From the NCBI RefSeq assembly GCF_024749045.1, contig NZ_CP087184.1, positions 6,076,001-6,140,000 on the forward strand: a DNA stretch of 64,000 bases, read 5' to 3'. Below the pieces are notes generated by a model. It was given only the letters and a program-made list of their open reading frames with translations, did no database searches and was not told where the DNA came from. Each line of letters starts with the position of its first letter. Position 1 is the stretch's first letter. The translations under genes were made by a program, and so were the position numbers. Positions 18,816 to 26,318 of this stretch are shown here, piece by piece. This DNA comes from Pseudomonas sp. B21-028. GTDB lineage: Bacteria; Pseudomonadota; Gammaproteobacteria; Pseudomonadales; Pseudomonadaceae.

Positions 18816-20298
18816 GCGCAAATCATCACGCTTGCTGCTGATCGGCCTGATGGTCATCGCCCTGGTCGCGGCCCTGGCCTTCTACCTGTCCCCAGCCACT
18901 GACGTCACGGCCAGCCAGGCCCTGGATAACGCCAAATCCGGCAACAAACTGCAATCGCTGGCGGAACTGGACGGCAAGGCGCCCGGCCACCGCCAGCTCG
19001 ACGTGCAAACCTGGAAAACCGCTGACGGCGCCAAGGTGTTGTTCGTCGAGGCTCGCGAACTGCCGATGTTCGACCTGCGCCTGACCTTCGCCGCCGGCAG
19101 CAGCCAGGACGGCAACGCCCCCGGCCTGGCGTTGCTGACCAACGCCATGCTCAACGAGGGCGTGGCCGGCAAGGATGTCAGCGCCATCGCCGAAGGGTTC
19201 GAAAACCTCGGCGCGGACTTTGGCAACGGTGCCTACCGGGACATGGCCGTGGCTTCGCTGCGCAGCCTCAGCGCCGTGGACAAGCGGGAGCCGGCACTGA
19301 AGTTGTTCGCCGAAGTGGTCGGCAAGCCGACCTTCCCCGCCGACTCCTTCGCCCGCATCAAGAACCAGATGCTCGCCGGCTTCGAGTACCAGAAGCAGAA
19401 CCCCGGCAAACTGGCGGGCCTGGAACTGATGAAGCGCCTGTACGGTGATCACCCTTACGCCCACTCCAGCGATGGCACCGCGCAAAGCATTCCACCGATC
19501 ACCCTGGCCCAGACCCGAGCCTTTCATGCCAAGGCCTATGCCGCCGGCAACGCGGTGATTGCGTTGGTGGGCGACTTGTCCCGCGCCGAGGCCGAGGCGA
19601 TCGCCAACCAGGTGTCCGCCGCGCTGCCCAAAGGGCCGGCCCTGGCAAAAACCCCGCCGCCAGCGGAGCCGAAGGCGAGCGCCAGCCACATCGAGTTTCC
19701 GTCCAAGCAGACCAACCTGATGCTCGCACAACTGGGCATCGACCGGGATGATCCGGACTTTGCGGCCGTGTCCCTGGGCAACCAGATCCTCGGCGGCGGT
19801 GGTTTCGGCACGCGATTGATGACCGAAGTACGGGAAAAACGTGGCCTGACCTACGGTGTGTACTCCGGCTTCACGCCGATGCAGGCTCGCGGCCCGTTCA
19901 TGATCAACCTGCAGACCCGTGCCGAAATGAGCGAAGGCACACTCAAGCTGGTGCAGGAAGTGTTTGCCGAGTACCTGAAGAACGGTCCGACTCAGAAGGA
20001 ACTCGATGACGCCAAGCGCGAGCTGGCCGGCAGTTTCCCGCTGTCCACCGCGAGTAACGCCGACATCGTCGGCCAACTCGGGGCCATGGGTTTCTATGAT
20101 TTGCCGCTGAGCTACCTGGAAGACTTCATGCGCCAGTCTCAGGCGTTGACGGTCGAACAGGTCAAGGCAGCACTGAACAAGCACCTGAGCACCGACAAGA
20201 TGGTCATCGTCACCGCCGGTCCGACCGTGCCGCAAAAGCCGTTGCCGGCCCCCACTGACAAACCCGCCGAGCAACCGCTCGGGGTTCCGGAGCACTAA
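18808..20298 (+). CDS. M16 family peptidase-like protein, non-catalytic partner
   Basis: A 496-residue second member of the pair with an N-terminal membrane anchor (residues about 8-24). It has the M16 fold but no HxxEH: the equivalent segment reads APGLALLTNAMLNEG. The C-terminal half keeps the GGGGFGTRLMTEVREKRGLTYGVYS block, typical of the substrate-clasping subunit. The likely job is to complete a heterodimer with the upstream protein. The ATG at 18808 follows GAGGAG and overlaps the preceding gene. Its stop shares one base with the rsmD start. Confidence 0.93.
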   Translation: MSERKSSRLLLIGLMVIALVAALAFYLSPATDVTASQALDNAKSGNKLQSLAELDGKAPGHRQLDVQTWKTADGAKVLFVEARELPMFDLRLTFAAGSSQDGNAPGLALLTNAMLNEGVAGKDVSAIAEGFENLGADFGNGAYRDMAVASLRSLSAVDKREPALKLFAEVVGKPTFPADSFARIKNQMLAGFEYQKQNPGKLAGLELMKRLYGDHPYAHSSDGTAQSIPPITLAQTRAFHAKAYAAGNAVIALVGDLSRAEAEAIANQVSAALPKGPALAKTPPPAEPKASASHIEFPSKQTNLMLAQLGIDRDDPDFAAVSLGNQILGGGGFGTRLMTEVREKRGLTYGVYSGFTPMQARGPFMINLQTRAEMSEGTLKLVQEVFAEYLKNGPTQKELDDAKRELAGSFPLSTASNADIVGQLGAMGFYDLPLSYLEDFMRQSQALTVEQVKAALNKHLSTDKMVIVTAGPTVPQKPLPAPTDKPAEQPLGVPEH

Positions 20299-20909
20299 TG
20301 GCCCGTCCATCGAATTCCAGCAAGAAGCCCACTCACAACGGCATCAACCAGTTGCGCATCATCGGCGGTGAATGGCGCAGCCGGCGCCTGAGCTTCCCCG
20401 ACGCCCCGGGCTTGCGCCCGACACCGGACCGGGTGCGTGAAACCCTGTTCAACTGGCTCGCACCCTACGTGGCAGGCGCCCGGGTACTCGACCCGTTCGC
20501 CGGCAGTGGCGCGCTGTTTCTCGAAGCCCTGTCCCGTGGCGCCGCCATGGGCCAGGCACTGGACGCTAGCAGCCTGGCGGTTTCCAGCCTGAAAGAACAC
20601 CTGGGCACCCTGCGCTGCACGGTCGGCCAGGTGCAGACCGCCGACGCCTTGCGCTATCTGGACAGCCAACCGGCCAGCCCTTTCGACCTGGTGTTTCTCG
20701 ACCCGCCGTTCAACCAGAACCTGTTGCCGACGATCTGCGCGTTACTCGAAGAACGCCAGTGGCTGGCCGATGATGCCTGGGTCTACACTGAAAGCGAAAC
20801 CGCTCCGTCGACCCTCGGCTTGCCGGGCAATTGGCGCTTGCATCGCGAGCAGAAATCCGGACGGGTGTACTACGCATTGTGGCAACGCATGGCAGAAGCC
20901 GTCGGCTGA
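20298..20909 (+). CDS. rsmD: 16S rRNA (guanine-966-N2)-methyltransferase
   Basis: A 203-residue SAM-dependent enzyme acting on the assembled small subunit. The SAM motif LDPFAGSGALFLEAL is near residue 60, and the catalytic [DN]PP[FY] motif is present as FLDPPFN near residue 133. IIGGEWRSRRL is the usual N-terminal start. It is coupled to the upstream M16 gene by a TAATG overlap. In many genomes rsmD precedes ftsY or coaD; here it closes the peptidase operon. Confidence 0.96.
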   Translation: MARPSNSSKKPTHNGINQLRIIGGEWRSRRLSFPDAPGLRPTPDRVRETLFNWLAPYVAGARVLDPFAGSGALFLEALSRGAAMGQALDASSLAVSSLKEHLGTLRCTVGQVQTADALRYLDSQPASPFDLVFLDPPFNQNLLPTICALLEERQWLADDAWVYTESETAPSTLGLPGNWRLHREQKSGRVYYALWQRMAEAVG

Positions 20910-20939
20910 CGGCTGGCCGCAGTATCGAGAACAATAATA

Positions 20940-21938
20940 ATGGCCGCTGCATCTGAACGATTCATCCCCGCCAGGGGTCTTGGCAACCCGCACTTGCAAA
21001 CCCTGTGGGGCCCGTTATGGCGCAAAACCACGCACATCGTTCGCCAACGCGAACGTTTGTGGCTGGACGACGGTGACTTCCTCGACCTCGACTGGCATGG
21101 CCCCCACAGCGCCAAGGCGCCACTGGTGCTGGTGCTTCACGGGCTGACGGGCTCCTCCAACTCGCCTTACGTGGCCGGTTTGCAACAAGCCCTTGATCAT
21201 CAGGGCTGGACCAGTGTCGCGTTGAACTGGCGCGGCTGCTCAGGCGAACCGAACCTGCTACCGCGCAGCTACCACTCAGGCGTCAGCGAAGACCTGGTCA
21301 CCGTCATCGCTCACCTGCGGACGCGACGCCCCCTGGCGCCATTGTTTGCGGTGGGCTATTCGTTAGGTGGCAACGTACTGCTCAAGCACCTGGGAGAAAC
21401 CGGCAACGACAGCCAACTGCTCGGCGCCGTGGCCGTTTCGGTGCCGTTTCGTCTCGACCAGTGTGCCGACCGCATCGGACAAGGATTTTCCAGGTTCTAT
21501 CAGGCGCATTTCATGCGCGAACTGGTGGCTTACGTGCGCAACAAACAACGCCGGTTCAAGCACGACGGGCGCCACGAAGGCCTGGCCACCCTGGCGGCAC
21601 TGGGCCCACTGGAAAACATGCGCACCTTCTGGGACTTCGACGGCCGCGTGACCGCGCCGTTGCATGGTTTTTCCGACGCTTCGGACTATTACCGCCGCGC
21701 GTCCAGCCGTTATTTCATGAGCGAAATCAACACGCCAACCCTGGTCATCCAGGCCGCCGACGACCCCTTCGTATTCCCCCACAGCCTGCCCGAACCCCAC
21801 GAGCTGTCCGCCTGCACCCAACTTGAACTGCATGCCCAGGGTGGGCACGTCGGATTCGTCGAAGGCACCTTGCGCTCGCCCGGATACTACCTGGAGCGAC
21901 GTATTCCCCAGTGGTTGGCAAGCCTGGGTCACTGGTGA
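20940..21938 (+). CDS. yheT: YheT family alpha/beta hydrolase
   Basis: A 332-residue predicted carboxylesterase-type hydrolase of the AB-hydrolase 4 (YheT) family. The nucleophile Ser141 sits in GYSLGGN, preceded by the oxyanion segment LVLHGLTGSSNS and the NWRGCSGEPN block typical of the family. The late Asp (AADDPFV) and His (GGHVGF) complete the triad. Family members act on medium-chain esters in vitro; the natural substrate is unknown. It follows rsmD by 30 bp and is probably co-transcribed. Confidence 0.92.
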   Translation: MAAASERFIPARGLGNPHLQTLWGPLWRKTTHIVRQRERLWLDDGDFLDLDWHGPHSAKAPLVLVLHGLTGSSNSPYVAGLQQALDHQGWTSVALNWRGCSGEPNLLPRSYHSGVSEDLVTVIAHLRTRRPLAPLFAVGYSLGGNVLLKHLGETGNDSQLLGAVAVSVPFRLDQCADRIGQGFSRFYQAHFMRELVAYVRNKQRRFKHDGRHEGLATLAALGPLENMRTFWDFDGRVTAPLHGFSDASDYYRRASSRYFMSEINTPTLVIQAADDPFVFPHSLPEPHELSACTQLELHAQGGHVGFVEGTLRSPGYYLERRIPQWLASLGHW

Positions 21939-21956
21939 ACCGCCGCCACCCCCCCC

Positions 21957-22044
21957 TGTGGGAGCGAGCCTGCTCGCGATAGCGGAGTATCAGTCACTTC
22001 AACGTTGCTGACCCGCCGCTATCGCGAGCAGGCTCGCTCCCACA
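21957..22044. repeat. Paired REP-like element, family A
   Basis: Inverted arms of the GGGAGCGAGCCTGCTCGCG type lie at 21957-21981 and 22019-22044, downstream of the YheT gene. Confidence 0.85.
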
Positions 22045-22091
22045 GGGACTAGCGCCAGCAGGAAGAAACAGGCCGACTATACGGCCGTCTC

Positions 22092-22127
22092 GCTTTTGCT
22101 TTTGCTTTTGCTTTTGCTTTTGCTTTT
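22092..22127. repeat. Hexanucleotide tandem repeat (GCTTTT)6
   Basis: Six uninterrupted copies of GCTTTT. On the opposite strand this reads AAAAGC. It is intergenic between convergent yheT and sseA and could vary in copy number by slippage. Confidence 0.9.
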
Positions 22128-22139
22128 GATCCTCGGGCC

Positions 22140-22442
22140 CCGTTAACCACGACGGCCGAAAGCAGGCATTGCGTAGTGGGCAACCCGGCATGGATGCCGG
22201 GTTAGCCGCGCTGGGCCATGGATGGCCCTTCGCGGCGGGCCCACGGAGCAATGCCGGAGTGAGGGGATGCCGAGCCTAGGCGAGGCACCGAGTGGTGGGG
22301 CCAAGCCTTTTTTGCTTACTTTTTTTGGCGTTTGAAAAAAAGTAAGCCGCCGTAAGGGCGGAACCATAAGCCGCCGTTACCGCAGCAACGGATATGTACC
22401 CAGTCAAAAACACCAGGTCGACTGTCAGGTCGCCATTCGCAG
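22140..22442. repeat. Intergenic repeat-like block with a long A/T hairpin
   Basis: No supported gene is present between yheT and sseA. The block contains self-complementary GC-rich stretches and a 12-bp perfect hairpin at 22315-22346 (CTTACTTTTTTT paired with AAAAAAAGTAAG over 8 bases). It is followed by two GCCGCC motifs. The sequence style matches a long intergenic repeat found in many Pseudomonas genomes, which yields spurious proline/arginine-rich reading frames. The hairpin may also act as a terminator for the minus-strand sseA transcript. Confidence 0.5.
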
Positions 22443-23297
22443 CTATTCGCCCTTCGCCACCCCACGCCCCGGATCATTAATCCATTCACTCCACGACCCG
22501 GCATACAACCTCCCCAACGGATACCCCGCCAGGCACAAGGCAAACAGGTTATGACACGCAGTCACCCCGGAACCGCAATAGGCCACCAGCTCAGTCGGCG
22601 AACGCTCCCCCAGTTTCTCGGCAAAACGCTGCCTGAGCCGATCTGCCGGCAGAAAACCCCCATCAGCGCCAAGGTTGTCGGTAAATGCCGCACATTGCGC
22701 CCCCGGGATGTGCCCGGCCACCGGATCGATCGGCTCGACTTCGCCCTTGAAACGCGGCAACGCACGAGCATCCAGAAGCGTCATCTCCGCTTGGCCGAGA
22801 CGCTGTTGCAGCGCCTGGGCGTCAAGCAACAGAGCTTCATCCGGTGAACCGTTGAACGTCCCGACGCTGCCCGCCGGCGGATCGAGGCTCAAGGGCAAAC
22901 CATTGGCATGCCAAGCCTTGAGCCCACCATCGAGAAGGTAAACACCCTCGCGCTTGCCCAGCCAGGCCAGCAACCACCAAGCCCGGGCCGCATAGGCACC
23001 GGGACCGTCGTCGTACAGCACGATGTCGCTGTCGTTGCTGATACCCCAAGCCCGCAAGCGCTCTATCAACGCTCCAGGATCCGGCAGCGGATGGCGTCCG
23101 GTCACTCCCTTGATCACCGGGCCACTCAGGTCGCGCTCAAGGTCCGCGAACGACGCACCGGCAATATGTCCCTCGGCGTAGCTGCGTTGGCCGTAATCCG
23201 GGTCATCGAGGGCAAAACGGCAATCGAGGATCACCAGCCCGGGCTGCGCCTTCCTTTGCTCGAGGGCTTGAGGGCTGATGAGTTGCGCGATGGGCAT
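22443..23297 (-). CDS. sseA: 3-mercaptopyruvate sulfurtransferase-like protein (two rhodanese domains)
   Basis: A 284-residue cytosolic sulfurtransferase with two tandem rhodanese domains (about residues 1-135 and 155-284). The active loop begins at Cys241 with CGSGVTA, the motif that separates mercaptopyruvate sulfurtransferases from thiosulfate rhodaneses. The first domain lacks the cysteine, as expected. An AGGAG site precedes the ATG at 23297. It transfers sulfur from 3-mercaptopyruvate to thiophiles or cyanide. A TetR-type regulator gene lies just upstream on the same strand. Confidence 0.93.
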   Translation of the reverse strand: MPIAQLISPQALEQRKAQPGLVILDCRFALDDPDYGQRSYAEGHIAGASFADLERDLSGPVIKGVTGRHPLPDPGALIERLRAWGISNDSDIVLYDDGPGAYAARAWWLLAWLGKREGVYLLDGGLKAWHANGLPLSLDPPAGSVGTFNGSPDEALLLDAQALQQRLGQAEMTLLDARALPRFKGEVEPIDPVAGHIPGAQCAAFTDNLGADGGFLPADRLRQRFAEKLGERSPTELVAYCGSGVTACHNLFALCLAGYPLGRLYAGSWSEWINDPGRGVAKGE

Positions 23298-23347
23298 GGA
23301 GAGCTCCTGTGGCGGAATGAGTGGCCTTTAGGGTTCAGATCCGATAC

Positions 23348-24019
23348 CTACTGCCCGTCCTCCAGGGTCTGGGGCAGAGGGACGTAATACTCTTTGAACA
23401 GTGCATCCACCGCTTCGCGGGCCTGATCGGTCACGAAACCGGCCTCCAGCACCAACACCTGGTATACCCCGCGCTTGATGGCCTGTTCGCTCAAATGATT
23501 GAAGTTTTCCCGCGTGGTGCAAAGAAATCGCACCCAGGATGTCAGGATGATCCAGGCATTGAGGGTCAGGGATTCGATCTGCACCCGATCCATCTCCAGA
23601 ATGCCGGCCGCGACGAAGCCCTCATAGATGGCGGTCCCGTGGATCAGGCAACGCTGGGAGAACCGGCGATAGCGAGCCGCAAGGTCCGGATCGCTGTCGA
23701 GCAGATGCTCCAGGTCCCGGTGCAGGAAGCGATAACTCCACATCGCCGACAGCAACTCCTGGAGATAGAAGCGCTTGTCCTCCACCGTGGCCGCCCGCCC
23801 CTGGGGCGGGCGCAGGAAACTGTCCACCAGGTTTTCGTACTCACTGAACAGCACGGCGATGATCGCCTGCTTGTTGGGGAAGTGGTAGTAGAGGTTACCC
23901 GGGGACATGTCCATGTGGGCGGCAATGTGGTTGGTGCTGACACTGCGCTCGCCCTGCTGGTTGAACAGCTCGAGGCTGTTTTGCACGATGCGCTCGCTGG
24001 TTTTCATTCGTATGGCCAT
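23348..24019 (-). CDS. TetR family transcriptional regulator
   Basis: A 223-residue repressor-type protein. The N-terminal HTH contains ERIVQNSLELFNQQG and the recognition helix in MSPGNLYYHFPNK (residues about 5-55); the rest is a ligand-binding/dimer domain. It is divergent from the coniferyl aldehyde dehydrogenase gene, 145 bp away. A 16-bp palindrome inside the candidate calB promoter makes it the likely local repressor. The start could be ATG 24019 or 24007; neither has a strong ribosome site. Confidence 0.9.
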   Translation of the reverse strand: MAIRMKTSERIVQNSLELFNQQGERSVSTNHIAAHMDMSPGNLYYHFPNKQAIIAVLFSEYENLVDSFLRPPQGRAATVEDKRFYLQELLSAMWSYRFLHRDLEHLLDSDPDLAARYRRFSQRCLIHGTAIYEGFVAAGILEMDRVQIESLTLNAWIILTSWVRFLCTTRENFNHLSEQAIKRGVYQVLVLEAGFVTDQAREAVDALFKEYYVPLPQTLEDGQ

Positions 24020-24106
24020 GGCTTGGGCTTTAATTCGACGAAAGCATTGGGGCATCTTACGACCTATCGCCCAGAGGACAACCCCAAAAGGCATCAAGGA
24101 TGTCAT

Positions 24107-24135
24107 TTGACTTCATAGAGCATAAGCTCTAGAAA
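24107..24135 (+). promoter_or_regulatory. Candidate calB promoter with embedded palindromic operator
   Basis: TTGACT at 24107-24112 and TAGAAA at 24130-24135 are 17 bases apart. The spacer is filled by the perfect palindrome TAGAGC-ATAA-GCTCTA at 24116-24131. A TetR dimer bound there would block RNA polymerase, so this fits control by the divergent TetR gene. The promoter match is moderate. Confidence 0.5.
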
Positions 24136-24164
24136 ACACCCACACTAATAAGAACTGGTGCCTG

Positions 24165-25598
24165 ATGATGCCTGCCGACATTGCTTATCTGCGCGACTCC
24201 CAACGGCAATTGGATGAGCTGCAGTCACTCTTCGAGGCACAGCGCCAGGCGTATGCCGTTCATCCGATGCCTCCCGCCGAGCAGCGTCGGCAATGGCTCA
24301 AGTCCCTCCGGGAAATGCTGAGCAACGAACGACAGGCCCTGATCGACGCCATCAGCGAGGATTTCAGCCACCGCAGCGCCGACGAAACGCTGTTGGCCGA
24401 GCTGATGCCGAGCCTGCACGGCATCCATTACGCCAGCCGACGCCTCAAGGGCTGGATGAAACCCTCCCGGCGCAAGGTAGGCATGGCCTTCCAGCCGGCC
24501 TCGGCCAAGGTGATCTATCAGCCGCTGGGCGTGGTCGGGGTCATCGTGCCGTGGAACTATCCTCTGTTCCTGGCCATCGGGCCGTTGGTCGGGGCGTTGT
24601 CGGCGGGCAACCGGGTGATGCTCAAGCTCAGCGAAGCCACACCGGCCACCGGACTTCTGCTCAAGCAATTGCTGGCGCGGATCTTCCCCCAGGACCTGGT
24701 GTGCGTGGTGCTCGGCGAGGCAGATGTCGGCGTAGCCTTTTCCAGGTTGCCGTTCGATCATCTGTTGTTTACCGGCGCTACCAGCATTGGCAAGCATGTC
24801 ATGCGGGCCGCTGCCGAGAACCTGACCCCCGTCACCCTGGAACTGGGTGGGAAGTCGCCCGCCATCGTGTCCACCGACGTGCCCCTGAGCGATGCCGCCG
24901 AGCGCATCGCCTTCGGCAAGATGCTGAATGCCGGGCAGACCTGTGTCGCGCCAGATTACGTGTTGGTGCCGCAAAACCGCGTCGGCGAGTTCGTCGATGC
25001 CTATCGCGAGGCGGTTCGCAGGCTTTATCCGACCCTGGCTGACAACCCGGACTACACCGCGATCATCAACGAACGACAACTGGCACGACTCAACGGCTAC
25101 ATCAGCGACGCGACCGGCAAGGGCGGGTTGCTGATCGAGTTGTTCGACCAGGGCCAGGGACGCCGCATGCCCCACAGCCTCCTACTCAACGTCAATGACG
25201 ACATGACCGTCATGCAGGACGAGATCTTCGGCCCGCTGCTGCCTATCGTGCCCTATGACGACCTGGACCAGGCGTTTGCCTACATCAATCAACGACCTCG
25301 TCCGTTGGCGCTTTACTATTTCGGCTACAACAAGGCCGAGCAGAATCGCGTACTCCACGAAACCCATTCCGGCGGCGTTTGCCTGAACGACACTTTGCTG
25401 CACGTTGCCCAGGATGACTTACCGTTCGGTGGTATTGGTCCTTCGGGCATGGGGCATTACCACGGGCACGAAGGTTTCCTCACCTTCAGCAAAGCCAAGG
25501 GCGTGTTGAGCAAACAACGCTTCAATGCCGCCAGACTGATTTATCCGCCCTACGGCAAGCCGCTCCAGAAGTTGATTCAGAAGCTGTTTGTCCGTTAA
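24165..25598 (+). CDS. calB: Coniferyl aldehyde dehydrogenase
   Basis: A 477-residue NAD(P)-dependent aldehyde dehydrogenase. The catalytic Cys260 is in GQTCVAP and the general-base Glu226 in LELGGK. IVPWNYP and TGATSIGKHV mark the cofactor site. The short length and C-terminal VLSKQRFNAARLIYPPYG tail are typical of the coniferyl/long-chain aldehyde subfamily, which has a hydrophobic C-terminal extension. It heads a plus-strand set with a Tat lipoprotein and a GMC oxidoreductase, suggesting an alcohol-to-aldehyde-to-acid route. The exact substrate is inferred from family naming. Two adjacent ATG codons (24165, 24168) are possible starts. Confidence 0.88.
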   Translation: MMPADIAYLRDSQRQLDELQSLFEAQRQAYAVHPMPPAEQRRQWLKSLREMLSNERQALIDAISEDFSHRSADETLLAELMPSLHGIHYASRRLKGWMKPSRRKVGMAFQPASAKVIYQPLGVVGVIVPWNYPLFLAIGPLVGALSAGNRVMLKLSEATPATGLLLKQLLARIFPQDLVCVVLGEADVGVAFSRLPFDHLLFTGATSIGKHVMRAAAENLTPVTLELGGKSPAIVSTDVPLSDAAERIAFGKMLNAGQTCVAPDYVLVPQNRVGEFVDAYREAVRRLYPTLADNPDYTAIINERQLARLNGYISDATGKGGLLIELFDQGQGRRMPHSLLLNVNDDMTVMQDEIFGPLLPIVPYDDLDQAFAYINQRPRPLALYYFGYNKAEQNRVLHETHSGGVCLNDTLLHVAQDDLPFGGIGPSGMGHYHGHEGFLTFSKAKGVLSKQRFNAARLIYPPYGKPLQKLIQKLFVR

Positions 25599-25626
25599 CC
25601 GGGTGCCTGAGCGGGAAATAACAATA

Positions 25627-26172
25627 ATGAACCCAAGCCTGACCGATACACCCGCACTGTCGCGGCGCGGCCTGCTGAAATTCAGCCTCGGCGCCAGCGT
25701 ATTCCTGAGCACCGTCGGGTTGGGAGCCAGCCTGAGCGGTTGCTCGCCAAGCCAACCGGCCAAGGGTCTTGCCGCCCTGCGAGACAGCGACCTGCCGTTT
25801 TTACGCGCCGTCATCCCCGTGATGCTGGAGGGCGCCGTGACGGTCGAACAACTTCCAGCCGCTGCTGACGCCACCCTGGGCAGCCTGGATACCGGCCTGG
25901 CCCACCTGTCCCCGCCCATGCTCAAGCTCACCCGCCAACTGTTCGACGTACTCACGCTGGGCATTACCCGCGGGCCGCTGACCGGCGTCTGGGGCCCGTG
26001 GGAAACCGCCAGCGCCGATGACATTCGCCAGTTCCTCGATCGCTGGGAAAACAGCTCGCTGGACCTGCTGCGCCAGGGCCACAGTTCGTTGCTGCAAATG
26101 GTGATGATGGCGTGGTACAGCCGGGCCGAGGCCTGGGCACATTGCGGCTATCCGGGGCCGCCAACGGTTTGA
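25627..26172 (+). CDS. Twin-arginine signal lipoprotein, probable oxidoreductase partner
   Basis: A 181-residue exported protein. The N-terminus has a twin-arginine motif SRRGLLKF near residues 11-18, a hydrophobic stretch, and a lipobox-like LSGC with Cys39, so a Tat-exported lipoprotein is likely. The mature part is small, helical and without a recognised catalytic motif. In Pseudomonas this gene stands between the aldehyde dehydrogenase and the GMC oxidoreductase genes. By analogy with small Tat subunits of membrane alcohol/gluconate dehydrogenases it may carry or anchor the GMC protein. That role is inference. Confidence 0.82.
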   Translation: MNPSLTDTPALSRRGLLKFSLGASVFLSTVGLGASLSGCSPSQPAKGLAALRDSDLPFLRAVIPVMLEGAVTVEQLPAAADATLGSLDTGLAHLSPPMLKLTRQLFDVLTLGITRGPLTGVWGPWETASADDIRQFLDRWENSSLDLLRQGHSSLLQMVMMAWYSRAEAWAHCGYPGPPTV

Positions 26173-26188
26173 GACCCACCGAAATCCC

Positions 26189-26277
26189 TGTGGGAGCGAG
26201 CCTGCTCGCGATGGCGGAGTGTCAGCCAACCTCAATGTTACTGGCCCACCGCTTTCGCGAGCAGGCTCGCTCCCACA
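26189..26277. repeat. Paired REP-like element, family A, inside the calB operon
   Basis: Inverted GGGAGCGAGCCTGCTCGCG arms lie at 26189-26212 and 26253-26277. Unlike most copies here, this pair sits between two co-directional genes of one presumed operon, so it would be transcribed and could affect mRNA decay between them. Confidence 0.85.
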
Positions 26278-26318
26278 AGAAGACCACCGCCCACCCAGAA
26301 CAACAAGAGAGCCTGAAC

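Noticed and set aside
22143..22367. 74-codon minus-strand frame between yheT and sseA
   Set aside because: Pro/Arg-rich translation from a structured intergenic repeat; such frames are common artefacts in Pseudomonas.
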